Positions 45,565-53,364 of a stretch of DNA of 64,000 nucleotides are shown here, piece by piece (positions within the stretch are counted from its first letter, which is position 1; each line of letters opens with the position of its first letter). The stretch is from positions 1 to 64,000 of the forward strand of contig DASRFG010000003.1 of assembly GCA_035651655.1 (NCBI GenBank), in the 5' to 3' direction. Under the pieces are notes generated by a model, which was not told where the DNA came from, did not search any database, and saw nothing but the letters and a program-made list of their open reading frames with translations. A program made the translations under genes and the position numbers. Source of the DNA: Terriglobales bacterium (GTDB lineage: Bacteria; Acidobacteriota; Terriglobia; Terriglobales; Acidobacteriaceae).

Positions 45565-46427
45565 TAATTACCAAGATGCAGTTTAGTTAGCAGCTCCAGT
45601 TCGTGCCGAGATGTCTGCCAATTCCGAAATGGATGTAAGCTGGAGTACGGTATGTCCTCGATCAGACGACGCAACTCCGATTTTCGGCGAACCAGGCGCC
45701 CCGTCAGCAGCTTGAGGCACTTTCGGTCACCCCGATACCACCCAATCGGAATCGAGGAAGCCATTTCCTCTACCGAATCTGCGCCCAAATGCTCTATCCG
45801 TGCGAGCCAAGGCTCAAATGAATCCATGCTGTGCACTCGGTCATAAACCTCGTGCTGTTGGTATACACCGCGTAAGGGGCTGTCCGGAAAGTTCCACTCC
45901 CCGCAGTTGAAACAATATCCATGGTCAACAAAAGCAACCGTATATCTCTGCTGGTGTTGCTTGCGCCAAAAAACTGCCTGTCGAGCGTCGCAGTTACACG
46001 TCCACTTGTCGAGTACTAGCATTCCGGCGAACATCTCTATATTCCGGACGCTATCAAACATGCCTGGCGGAAGGAAATCGAACACCTTCCCTTGCATTGG
46101 TTCGACGACGTATTGTGATCCAAACTGTAACCCTGACCGACAGGGCACGGAACTATGCCCTTTCTGGATAGTGAGCCCGTTCGTACTAGAGATAAAGGAC
46201 CTGCTTACGTTTATCACTTTTGCGATAGGCACCGGAAGTCCGAGTGCTCGGCCAAGCCTTGATACGAACATTTCGTTCGCCAGGACTCGCACATCCTGTG
46301 GGTTGTTGGAGAATTTCACGACGTAATAACAACCATCGGAGCAGTGGAGAAGGTGTGCCTGAGCCCCACCGCGCATCCTCCTCACATATCCAATTGCAAA
46401 GGCCGTATCATCAGAAGCAAGCGACAT
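45564..46427 (-). CDS. HipA-like kinase-fold protein
   Basis: About 287 residues from the ATG at 46427, chosen for the strong AGGAG box five bases upstream; the frame extends to 46502. The pattern matches the HipA_2-type stand-alone kinase group: MRGGAQAHLLHCSDGCYYVV, the Lys-containing YVVKFSNNPQDVRVLANEMF, ALGLPVPIAKVINV, and the loop MLVLDKWTCNCDARQAVFWR as catalytic and metal-binding candidate, followed by VAFVDHGYCF. Relatives of HipA phosphorylate translation factors in toxin-antitoxin modules, but this group lacks the HipB antitoxin. No HTH antitoxin gene is next to it. Confidence 0.75.
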   Translation of the reverse strand: MSLASDDTAFAIGYVRRMRGGAQAHLLHCSDGCYYVVKFSNNPQDVRVLANEMFVSRLGRALGLPVPIAKVINVSRSFISSTNGLTIQKGHSSVPCRSGLQFGSQYVVEPMQGKVFDFLPPGMFDSVRNIEMFAGMLVLDKWTCNCDARQAVFWRKQHQQRYTVAFVDHGYCFNCGEWNFPDSPLRGVYQQHEVYDRVHSMDSFEPWLARIEHLGADSVEEMASSIPIGWYRGDRKCLKLLTGRLVRRKSELRRLIEDIPYSSLHPFRNWQTSRHELELLTKLHLGN

Positions 46428-46614
46428 AAAGCTCCTGTGGTCAAGTGGTTTGTGGGTTCTTAGCGGCATGATTACAGATGGACGTATCAGTGTCAGTGAC
46501 AATGTCTCTTATTTTGAGGAAATGTTACAGAATGGGAACGAGTGGGACTAAAGGCCCTACATCTCAGTAGTGCTTACGGATAGGACCGATCGGTATCGGT
46601 TTGGGAGCTCGATG

Positions 46615-47145
46615 TCAGGAGGAACGCCAGAAGGTGGAAACCTTCTGGGCCTCTCTGGACAGCTCACAGCCGGCATATTTTTGGAGCGAAGCGCAAGCTC
46701 TCACGATCTCGAGCGATTGCTGCAAGGGCAGGTTTAGAAATTCAAATCCGTAAAGGAAAGCTGTCTTGTGCCTTATGATCGCGTCGCCACCAATGAGAGT
46801 GGATGCCAGTTCGTACGTTAGCTTGACGATTTCTCCCGGAATCAAGCGCAGGTATAAGCTGGCACACAGGCCCTTTTCACTAATTTCTATTCCTAGGCCA
46901 AGATCCTCCCGCTTGCAGTCCCTTTGGTATATTCGAACGCGCATTCCGATTGAATCGGTCACCAAGTATCGAGGATGCGCCCTTCTGTCCAATTGTGCCC
47001 GGTTATTCGTCAATGTGATTCCTTTTGATGAGTGGTCGCCAAGGTGTTTACTGCTCAGAAATGTATTGCAAGGTGGCACGAGTTGACTGTGACCGAGGTC
47101 ACTGACAGGCGGGTTGTTCTTCTCCGTTTTCCAATGTTTCAGCAT
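46615..47145 (-). CDS. PilZ-domain protein overlapping a sigma-factor gene
   Basis: About 176 residues from an ATG-equivalent at 47145; the frame is open to 47187. The first 50 residues are low complexity. The PilZ part is LDRRAHPRYLVTDSIGMRVR (RxxxR) and GIEISEKGLCASLYL, with Glu in place of the usual Asp/Asn in the second motif, so c-di-GMP affinity may be altered. Its start lies inside the 3' end of the sigma-factor gene (overlap about 47 bases), so the two are co-transcribed. The start codon is not certain. Confidence 0.72.
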   Translation of the reverse strand: MLKHWKTEKNNPPVSDLGHSQLVPPCNTFLSSKHLGDHSSKGITLTNNRAQLDRRAHPRYLVTDSIGMRVRIYQRDCKREDLGLGIEISEKGLCASLYLRLIPGEIVKLTYELASTLIGGDAIIRHKTAFLYGFEFLNLPLQQSLEIVRACASLQKYAGCELSREAQKVSTFWRSS

Positions 47146-47917
47146 TCTTCGTAGATGCCGAAGCACCTGCGCTGAGTAACTCTTCAATCCGTGAGCGCAA
47201 ATGCAGGATTGCTGCGGAATGTAGCTGGGAGATGCGCGACTCGGATACGCCCAAACTTTTCCCTATTTTCGCCATTGTCAGTTGATCGCGATAATAGAGA
47301 GTCAGTATGTTCTGTTGCTGAATAGATAAGTCGGATAACGCACTGCCCAACAATGTGTTCATTTCGAATTGGAGACAATGTGCGTAACTGTTGACTGCAC
47401 GCGGGTCCGCATAGTCCTGACAATTTTCCTTACCTTCCTGCGTAACCTCCTCGAAGTCAAAGCTGCATAACTCGAGTCCTCTCAAATCGGCAATCAATTT
47501 ATTAAATTGATGCAGCTCCAATCCAATTTCGGCAGCGAGTTCACTATCGTCCGGTGCGCGGCCAAGCAAGGTGCTGAGTTTGTCGCGGGCGCGAGCCATG
47601 GCCTGTGCCTTACGGCGCAGGGCCCTCGGGCTCCAGTCGAGCTCGCGCAGGCTGTCAATGATGGCGCCATTGATGCGAAATTGTGCGTAATGTTCGAACT
47701 GAACGTGTCTTCGTTCGTCGAATTTGCGAATAGCATCAATCAAACCGACGATGCCGGCCTGGAATAAATCGTCCAACTCGACGCAGGGGGGCACACGCTG
47801 GTGGATACGACCTGCTATTCGCCGAACAAGGTCAATGTTCGATACCAACATCCGTTCGGATTTATCGTCAGTGGCAGCCGGAAGCGAGGATTTCCCGGAC
47901 GCGGTGGCGCTGATCAT
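47099..47917 (-). CDS. FliA/WhiG-type RNA polymerase sigma factor
   Basis: 272 residues with regions 2, 3 and 4. Region 2: LDDLFQAGIVGLIDAIRKFD, FEHYAQFRINGAIIDSLREL and the DWSPRALRRKAQAM signature of the sigma-28 class. Region 4 HTH: LTMAKIGKSLGVSESRISQL. The start at ATG 47917 has AGGAGG five bases upstream. Sigma-28 factors drive flagellar, chemotaxis or sporulation genes. No flagellar gene is within the window, so it is an orphan that may steer another regulon; its neighbour encodes a PilZ protein, in keeping with a motility or surface role. Confidence 0.9.
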   Translation of the reverse strand: MISATASGKSSLPAATDDKSERMLVSNIDLVRRIAGRIHQRVPPCVELDDLFQAGIVGLIDAIRKFDERRHVQFEHYAQFRINGAIIDSLRELDWSPRALRRKAQAMARARDKLSTLLGRAPDDSELAAEIGLELHQFNKLIADLRGLELCSFDFEEVTQEGKENCQDYADPRAVNSYAHCLQFEMNTLLGSALSDLSIQQQNILTLYYRDQLTMAKIGKSLGVSESRISQLHSAAILHLRSRIEELLSAGASASTKNAETLENGEEQPACQ

Positions 47918-47997
47918 TAAGCCTCCTCATGAAATGTGCGTGCTGGTTCTTCGGGCCGGGCAAGGCCGGCCACTCAGCGCCAGCACCTCCGAAAGCG

Positions 47998-48107
47998 CAG
48001 GCGCTTTCGCCGTCATGCACTACATCAACCGTGTAACTTTCGGCTTCCAAGCCCTGGCGCACAAAATTGGCCAAGGGAAGGTCGTCTTCTACCACCAGAA
48101 TGCGCAT
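47998..48107 (-). pseudogene. Truncated response-regulator receiver fragment
   Basis: From ATG 48107 the frame starts MRILVVEDDLPLANFVRQGL and VDVVHDGESA, the first 36 residues of an OmpR-type receiver (acidic pair EDD included), then loses similarity. The rest of the receiver, with the phospho-Asp strand, and the DNA-binding half are missing. The break coincides with a 20-base hairpin CGAAAGCGC-AG-GCGCTTTCG at 47990-48009. It lies just upstream of the sigma-factor gene and appears to be a deletion remnant. Confidence 0.6.
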
Positions 48108-48324
48108 GAGAATGAGTTAATGAGGGACGCCTTCGATTGTTGTGTATTGCCTTAGCTGACGCAATCACTCGAAAGGGCCGTTGCGGGCCCGTTGTCCTGA
48201 AAAGGAGCGCAGGAGTGAATTGGGAATTTCATTGAAGCTGGAGTTGAGGTCAAAGCTTGCCCACAAAAACTGGTGTAAAACGGCAGATGCAGGTATCGTA
48301 TCGGCGAACAGGGGGTAGATGACC

Positions 48325-48810
48325 ATGGCATTCTGCACAAAGTGCGGAACTCAAATTTCGGACACAACCCAGTTTTGTCCCAGTTGTGGGCAGGGACAAT
48401 CAGGCTTGAGACCGGGGCAGCCCGGTAATCCGACGCCAGTTACTCAGAACCCCAGCTCGGGCATCTCGCAAAACCTTGCCGCGCTGCTCAGCTACTCCCT
48501 AGGCTGGCTCACCGGCCTGATTTTTTATTTTCTGGACCGCCGTCCTTACGTGCGTTTTCACGCGGCACAATCCATCGTGGTGTTCGGAGGGATCCACATC
48601 CTACGAATTCTGCTGGCAGCGGTTTTCGGCTTCGGCTGGTGGATGGGCGGAATGCATGGCTGGAGCCACTTGGGCGTGGCTGGCCCGCTATTCGCCTTAA
48701 TTGGCATCGCCAGCTTCGTGCTTTGGATTGTATGTATGGTCAAGGCTTATAAAGGGGAACGCTTCAAACTTCCTCTGGCGGGGGATATCGCTGAAGGCTT
48801 GGCTCGATAA
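48325..48810 (+). CDS. Zinc-ribbon DUF4870-type membrane protein
   Basis: About 161 residues (an ATG two codons upstream at 48319 is also possible). An N-terminal zinc ribbon (FCTKCGTQISDTTQFCPSCG) is followed by three or four membrane spans: LAALLSYSLGWLTGLIFYFL, AQSIVVFGGIHILRILLAAV, VAGPLFALIGIASFVLWIVC. SYSLGWLTGLIFYFLD followed by PYVRFHAAQS matches the Tic20/DUF4870 membrane family, of unknown function. Alone on its strand, 320 bases before trxA. Confidence 0.83.
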   Translation: MAFCTKCGTQISDTTQFCPSCGQGQSGLRPGQPGNPTPVTQNPSSGISQNLAALLSYSLGWLTGLIFYFLDRRPYVRFHAAQSIVVFGGIHILRILLAAVFGFGWWMGGMHGWSHLGVAGPLFALIGIASFVLWIVCMVKAYKGERFKLPLAGDIAEGLAR

Positions 48811-48933
48811 TCGGCTCATTTTTTTCGCATTTCAAGCTACTCCTCGCTGATTACTTTCGTGACGTTTACACCCCCTGGAGGCCGCCTTAATATCCGGGTT
48901 GTAGTTTGGCAGTTCTGGGGGAGGGCTGCCGTG

Positions 48934-48970
48934 GCGTCCTGAGCTGAAAAGTTCAGGGCGCTTTTAATTT
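48934..48970 (+). terminator. Terminator-like hairpin in the trxA upstream gap
   Basis: GCGTCCTGA (48934-48942) pairs with TCAGGGCGC (48953-48961) with one G-U pair, followed by TTTTAATTT. It is 124 bases after the DUF4870-type gene, so it may end that transcript or a small RNA in the gap. The rest of the gap before 49131 shows no gene. Confidence 0.55.
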
Positions 48971-49130
48971 GTCCGCTAAATCCCCGTCACAGCGAAACTT
49001 AGATCAAGCCCCACAATCCATTGCCAGAAATCCTGCTTTGCGACCTGGAATGGTTCTCTGCATCTAAAGCTAGTGGTAGGATAGGCAGCGGCCCAGGAAA
49101 TTAGTGGCCCAGCTCACCAAGGGAGAGGCA

Positions 49131-49463
49131 ATGGCGACAGAGGCAATTTTTGAGGTAACCGATTCGAACTTCGATCAGGCGGTGCTGAAAAGCGACCAGC
49201 CGGTGTTGGTGGATTTTTGGGCGACGTGGTGCGGCCCATGCAGGGCTTTGGCTCCGATCGTGGACGAGCTGGCGAGCGCATACAACGGCAAGGTCAAAGT
49301 AGGGAAAATGGATGTGGACCAAAACGCGGCCACTCCGCAGCGCTATGGCATTCGTGGGATTCCCACGTTGCTGGTGTTCAAGGGTGGGCAGGTTCGAGAA
49401 CAGATCGTCGGATATGTGCCCAAAGAGACGATTGAGAAGGCCCTGGACAAGCACATCGGTTAA
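49131..49463 (+). CDS. trxA: Thioredoxin
   Basis: 110 residues from ATG 49131, with GGGAGAGG a few bases upstream; the earlier GTG at 49104 is less likely. Active site WCGPC at residues 33-37 and the cis-Pro segment GIRGIPTLLVFKGGQ are intact. It reduces disulfides in ribonucleotide reductase, peroxiredoxins and other enzymes. Its gene is followed by a strong terminator, so it is monocistronic. Confidence 0.96.
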   Translation: MATEAIFEVTDSNFDQAVLKSDQPVLVDFWATWCGPCRALAPIVDELASAYNGKVKVGKMDVDQNAATPQRYGIRGIPTLLVFKGGQVREQIVGYVPKETIEKALDKHIG

Positions 49464-49484
49464 GCATTAGTTGCTTGGAGATTG

Positions 49485-49512
49485 GCCCGGCTTCGGCCGG
49501 GCTTTTTGTTTT
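49485..49512 (+). terminator. Intrinsic terminator of trxA
   Basis: GCCCGGC-TTCG-GCCGGGC with a UUCG-class tetraloop, followed by TTTTTGTTTTT, 22 bases after the trxA stop. Confidence 0.92.
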
Positions 49513-49525
49513 TGTACCCCGTCGA

Positions 49526-50146
49526 TCAATACTTACGAAGGACCCCGATCACCCGGCCTTGGATCTGCACCGCCGCAGCCGGCACCATGATCGGCTGCAT
49601 AGCGGCGTTCGAGGGCTGCAGCCGGATCTTATCGCCTTCTTTGTAGAGGCGTTTGAGAGTAGCGTCACTACCATCCACAAGTGCCACCACGATTTCGCCG
49701 TTGCGGGCGACCTTGGTTTTTTCTATGAGCACAAAGTCACCGTCGAGAATGGCCTCATCCTGCATGGAATCACCGCTGACTTGAAGAACGAAGACTTCGC
49801 TGGAGCGGGTAAAGTCGGCCAGCGAGATGGTCTCCGGATTTTCCATTGCCTCAAGCGGCCGGCCGGCGGCGATGCGGCCCACGAGCGGCAGCACGGAACC
49901 CGAGTTCCAACCCAACACGTGCTTCAACCCACCACGGGGCGCCAGCAGTTCAATGGACCGGCTGCGGTTGTAATCGCGCTTTAGGAGCCCCTTTTTTTCC
50001 AGGTTGCTGATGTGTTTGTGCACCGTGGCCAACGAGCTCAGCTTCAGGCCTCTACCGATTTCCTCGAAGGAAGGCGAGTGCTGGTGCTCCTGCACAAAGT
50101 GGTCTATGAATTCGTAGACCTCTCGCTGTTTGCGGGTGAGTGACAT
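49526..50146 (-). CDS. lexA: LexA-type SOS repressor
   Basis: 206 residues from ATG 50146 (MSLTRKQREVYEFIDHF, the typical LexA N-terminus). HTH helices 1-60 (SPSFEEIGRGLKLSSLATVH). The autocleavage site is Ala94-Gly95 in GRIAAGRP, with catalytic Ser127 in GDSM and Lys165 in DATLKRL. RecA stimulates its self-cleavage, opening the SOS regulon. No E. coli-type SOS box was recognised here or before uvrA, so the operator sequence of this lineage is not known from this window. Confidence 0.95.
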   Translation of the reverse strand: MSLTRKQREVYEFIDHFVQEHQHSPSFEEIGRGLKLSSLATVHKHISNLEKKGLLKRDYNRSRSIELLAPRGGLKHVLGWNSGSVLPLVGRIAAGRPLEAMENPETISLADFTRSSEVFVLQVSGDSMQDEAILDGDFVLIEKTKVARNGEIVVALVDGSDATLKRLYKEGDKIRLQPSNAAMQPIMVPAAAVQIQGRVIGVLRKY

Positions 50147-50153
50147 TGCCCGT

Positions 50154-50182
50154 ATTGTGAGCGAATAAAAGGCGAATGTCAA
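50154..50182 (-). promoter_or_regulatory. Promoter-like sequence of lexA
   Basis: On the minus strand TTGACA (50177-50182) and CACAAT (50154-50159) are 17 bases apart, a near-consensus -35 with a weak -10, ending eight bases before the lexA ATG. The closeness to the start suggests a very short leader, or that another -10 is used. Confidence 0.4.
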
Positions 50183-50230
50183 CAACCATCCACGATGTGG
50201 GCAAGGGGCTGCCGTCCGCTACAGGCAGGC

Positions 50231-50803
50231 CTATTTAGCGGTGGCTCCGAACGTCAAGGGCGCGTCGGCCTTGTCGGCTCCTTCGGCCTTGAACATAGTC
50301 CGCGGTTTCATGGTGAGGAAGCCTGCCACGAACGTGTCCGGCACCTGCTGAATACGGATGTTGTAGGTGTTTACGGAGTCGTTGTAGAACTCGCGCCGGT
50401 CGGCAATTTGGCTTTCGAGCTGGGTTATGCGTGATTGCAACTGCAGAAAGTTATTGTTGGCCTTGAGATCAGGATAATTTTCAGCGACCGCGAAAAGACC
50501 GCGCAGTGCTGACGTCATGCTCTGGTCGGCTTGGGCCTTCTGGTCCACCGTGGCAGCCTGTGCGAACAGCGAGCGTGCCTGGGCAATTTTCTGGAAGGTA
50601 TCGCGCTCAAATTCCATGTAGCCCTTGCAGACTTCGATCAGCTTGGTGAGTTCGTCATGCCGTTGCTTAAGCATGACGTCAATGTTCGACCAGGCCTTAT
50701 CAATATCGTTCTTCAGTTCAATTAAGCCGTTGTAGATGGTGACCACATACCATCCGACTCCAATGGCGGCGAACAACATCGCCAGCACGATTACTAGATT
50801 CAT
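50231..50803 (-). CDS. lemA: LemA-family protein
   Basis: 190 residues: N-terminal membrane anchor (LVIVLAMLFAAIGVGWYVVT), then the coiled-coil domain with LKNDIDKAWSNIDVMLKQRH (family signature), ELTKLIEVCKGYMEFERDTF and ENYPDLKANNNFLQLQSRIT. LemA proteins are membrane-tethered with an exposed helical domain of uncertain function. It follows a GIDE-domain gene by 17 bases, a typical pairing. Confidence 0.9.
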   Translation of the reverse strand: MNLVIVLAMLFAAIGVGWYVVTIYNGLIELKNDIDKAWSNIDVMLKQRHDELTKLIEVCKGYMEFERDTFQKIAQARSLFAQAATVDQKAQADQSMTSALRGLFAVAENYPDLKANNNFLQLQSRITQLESQIADRREFYNDSVNTYNIRIQQVPDTFVAGFLTMKPRTMFKAEGADKADAPLTFGATAK

Positions 50804-50820
50804 CCGGTCCTCCTAAATTC

Positions 50821-52047
50821 TCACAGCAAACCCAAATGCATCAGCACCAAGGCAACGCAAGCCAGGGTCAGGGCCGGCCCACCCCAGATGTACAACGCGG
50901 ACTTCCATCCCAATTCCGAGATTACCTCGCGCTCGCTTCGCCAGGAAATGAAGAAATGCGGGTTGTGCTTGCCCTTCATAAGCACTACCGGCGGGTAGAG
51001 GTCAAATTCTTGGTGGCCGGAAGCCAAGGCTGTACTCAGCGGTGATTGCAGTTCCGCGGGCAGTGCTTCTTTTGCGGGCGCCGCTGCTGTGCCCGTACCC
51101 GCAGGTGCTGTGGTAACCGCCGCTGTGCCGGTTGCCATGGGGACGCCGAACAAGGACGCCATTACTAGCTCACGACGGTGCTTTTCGGCTTCGTCTGCCG
51201 GCCGTGGAGGTGTGGGCTGCGGGGCATGAACCGGGCCGGGCACTCCCAATAAGCCGGCGGTAAAGAGCTCACGGCGCCGCCGTTCGGCGTCGTCAACTGG
51301 GGGTTCGGGACGAGGTGGCTTCTGGCCGTGCGTGTTGTTGAATGTTAGGCCGTCTGCAGTGCTCCTGGCATTGATGGGAACGTTCTCAGCCGGATTGCGT
51401 TGCTGCGCACCGGCTAATTCACTGGCGTTTGACGTGACTGGGAATTGGCCAGCCCCATTAGCTTCGGAAACCCTGATGCTGACTTCGATTCCTGGATTTT
51501 GTGCCAGTGTTCCCAGAGCAAAGACCGCATTTTTGGGTTTCAGACAGTATTCTTCAACCTTGAGCGGACGTTGAGTAATGATCGCGCGGGACACTAGGAA
51601 GCGAGCGACGGAAGCCGGGATGGCGTCATCAGCGAGGAGCGAGTGGCGAAACTCCTCTTTAAAGTCGCAGTGCAGTTCCATGTCAGCTCCGGTGGGATCC
51701 ACCAATAGCTTCCCGGTATTGTCATCGAGAAAAAACGGAGTGTGCAGGCTCTCGTCGTGCGCTTTTTGCCAGCTGTTGCTCTTGCCCGATTCTTTCAACT
51801 CCCAAACCAGCGTCCGATAGTAGAAGCAGGAATGCTGCGTGACCGGCGCGGTGATGGTGTAAGGCCCGGTAGCCAGGCCGCTTACCTCGACCAGGCCCAT
51901 GGCAGCACTGCGGATCTTGCATTGCGGTGTGTTCATGATGAGACGCTTGCGCTGTAGCATGCGAAAACCACGGTAGAAGAGATATACGCCGAGCGGAGCG
52001 CCAACCCCCGCATAGAGAATCGGGTCGAAGCCGCTGGTATACAGCAT
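50821..52047 (-). CDS. GIDE (E3 ligase-like) domain membrane protein
   Basis: About 408 residues from ATG 52047. N-terminal span (YAGVGAPLGVYLFYRGFRML), then a GIDE-type domain: KIRSAAMGLVEVSGLATGPY, CFYYRTLVWELKESGK and FFLDDNTGKLLVDPTGADME. A Pro/Thr/Ala-rich linker (PPRPEPPVDDAERRRREL) with two imperfect repeats of a RRELFTAGLLGVPGP-type segment follows, and the protein ends with another span (YIWGGPALTLACVALVLMHL). It resembles the mitochondrial MUL1/GIDE fold, without a RING finger. Paired with lemA. Role unknown, possibly membrane stress. Confidence 0.82.
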   Translation of the reverse strand: MLYTSGFDPILYAGVGAPLGVYLFYRGFRMLQRKRLIMNTPQCKIRSAAMGLVEVSGLATGPYTITAPVTQHSCFYYRTLVWELKESGKSNSWQKAHDESLHTPFFLDDNTGKLLVDPTGADMELHCDFKEEFRHSLLADDAIPASVARFLVSRAIITQRPLKVEEYCLKPKNAVFALGTLAQNPGIEVSIRVSEANGAGQFPVTSNASELAGAQQRNPAENVPINARSTADGLTFNNTHGQKPPRPEPPVDDAERRRRELFTAGLLGVPGPVHAPQPTPPRPADEAEKHRRELVMASLFGVPMATGTAAVTTAPAGTGTAAAPAKEALPAELQSPLSTALASGHQEFDLYPPVVLMKGKHNPHFFISWRSEREVISELGWKSALYIWGGPALTLACVALVLMHLGLL

Positions 52048-52170
52048 CGCGAGGTTGAACGGAGCACACATTTACCGCCCCATGGTGCGCGAGATTCAAT
52101 TTGAATGCACGCACCAAGGGCGCGTCGAACCTGACTTTCGTAACGTGGTTGTCCGCAGAGGTGGAGAACG

Positions 52171-53364
52171 CTAACGCGCCAGTGCAGAACGCGACTGCAG
52201 AATTTGCTCAACCGCGGAGATGGCGGCTTCGAGTTCGGTATCAGTATTGTAGAAGTGCGTCGACATACGGACGCCCGCCTTGGGTCGCCAGTCCACAAGA
52301 ATGTCACGCTTTAGCAGTTCGGCGCAGACCTCTTTGGAGTCGGGCATGTCAATGGAAACTGTGCCGCCGCGCTGCGCGGGATCACGAGGTGTGTTCACCT
52401 TCCAGCCGTGCTCATCGGCAAGTTCGATGAGTCGCGCGGTCTGCCGCTGAGATTTTTGGCGGATCTTCTCGACTCCGACCTCGGCGATGATCTTCAAGCC
52501 AGGTGCTGCGGCGGCGAGAGCCGGAATGTTAGGAGTGCCATTCACAAAACGATACGGCGGATCGGTGTAGCGGATGGGCCCGATCTCGAAGGCGAAAGGC
52601 TGCTGGTGGGCCATCCACCCGGTGAATTTGGGCTCTAACTTCTTCCCAAGATCCGGGCGCACGTACAGGTACGCCACGCCGGGGCCGCCACACAGCCATT
52701 TCAGCACTCCGCCGCACGCAAAGTCCGCATTGAGAGCTTGGATATCTACCGGCACTGTGCCCAGTGATTGGAAGGTATCAAGAACAACGTGGGCTCCCAC
52801 GCGGTGGGCACGCTCGATGATGGCGCGCGCATCGTTGATATAAGCGCTGCGAAAAATAACATGGGAAATCGGCACCAGCAATGTGTTCTCGTCAATGGCT
52901 TCCAGAAGACGCTCGGTAGGCACATGAATACCGTCGTCAGTCGGGACCATCTGGACCCGGGCGCCCCGCTCGCGCTGAGCTTCCCAGAAATACATAACCG
53001 AAGGAAAGTTCAAGTCGCTGTAAACGACTTTGTTGCGGCGACCGGAAAAATCAAAGCACGACGCGATCACTGCCTGGCAGGTAGTGACGTTCTGGTGAAT
53101 GGCGATATTGCCGGGAAGAGCGTTCATCAGTGTGCCGATTTGATCGCCGATTTCGGCGGCCTTCATCCACCAGGTGTCCCAGGCGCGCACGCCCTGTGTC
53201 GCCCAGGTGTCAGCGTAATTTTGGAGTGCATCATAGACGCCGCGAGGCATGGCGCCTAACGAGTTGCTGATCAGGTAAGTAGTGCGGTCGAGAATAGGGA
53301 ACTCGGGACGATAGCGCAGCAGGTCGTCGCTACGCCCATCGCGGTTTTTATGGTCCGCGCTCAT
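52171..53364 (-). CDS. Class V aminotransferase-fold, kynureninase-like PLP enzyme
   Basis: 397 residues, fold type I. Landmarks: TYLISNSLGAMPRGVYDALQ (as in kynureninase), NVTTCQAVIASCFDFSG, VVLDTFQSLGTVPVDIQALN and the cofactor Lys in FACGGVLKWLCGGPGVAYL, then RLIELADEHGWKVNTPRDPA. Kynureninase cleaves kynurenine to anthranilate in tryptophan breakdown, but related class V enzymes use other amino acids, so activity is inferred. It overlaps the amino-acid permease gene by four bases (ATGA), suggesting uptake and catabolism of the same substrate. Confidence 0.8.
   Translation of the reverse strand: MSADHKNRDGRSDDLLRYRPEFPILDRTTYLISNSLGAMPRGVYDALQNYADTWATQGVRAWDTWWMKAAEIGDQIGTLMNALPGNIAIHQNVTTCQAVIASCFDFSGRRNKVVYSDLNFPSVMYFWEAQRERGARVQMVPTDDGIHVPTERLLEAIDENTLLVPISHVIFRSAYINDARAIIERAHRVGAHVVLDTFQSLGTVPVDIQALNADFACGGVLKWLCGGPGVAYLYVRPDLGKKLEPKFTGWMAHQQPFAFEIGPIRYTDPPYRFVNGTPNIPALAAAAPGLKIIAEVGVEKIRQKSQRQTARLIELADEHGWKVNTPRDPAQRGGTVSIDMPDSKEVCAELLKRDILVDWRPKAGVRMSTHFYNTDTELEAAISAVEQILQSRSALAR

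Noticed and set aside
44930-46427. Classical HipBA toxin-antitoxin module
   Set aside because: No HipB-like HTH protein accompanies the kinase, and its size and motifs fit the stand-alone HipA-like group.
47724-48155. 143-residue plus-strand ORF opposite the truncated receiver
   Set aside because: No domain; the opposite strand holds the recognisable receiver start and the beginning of the sigma-factor gene.
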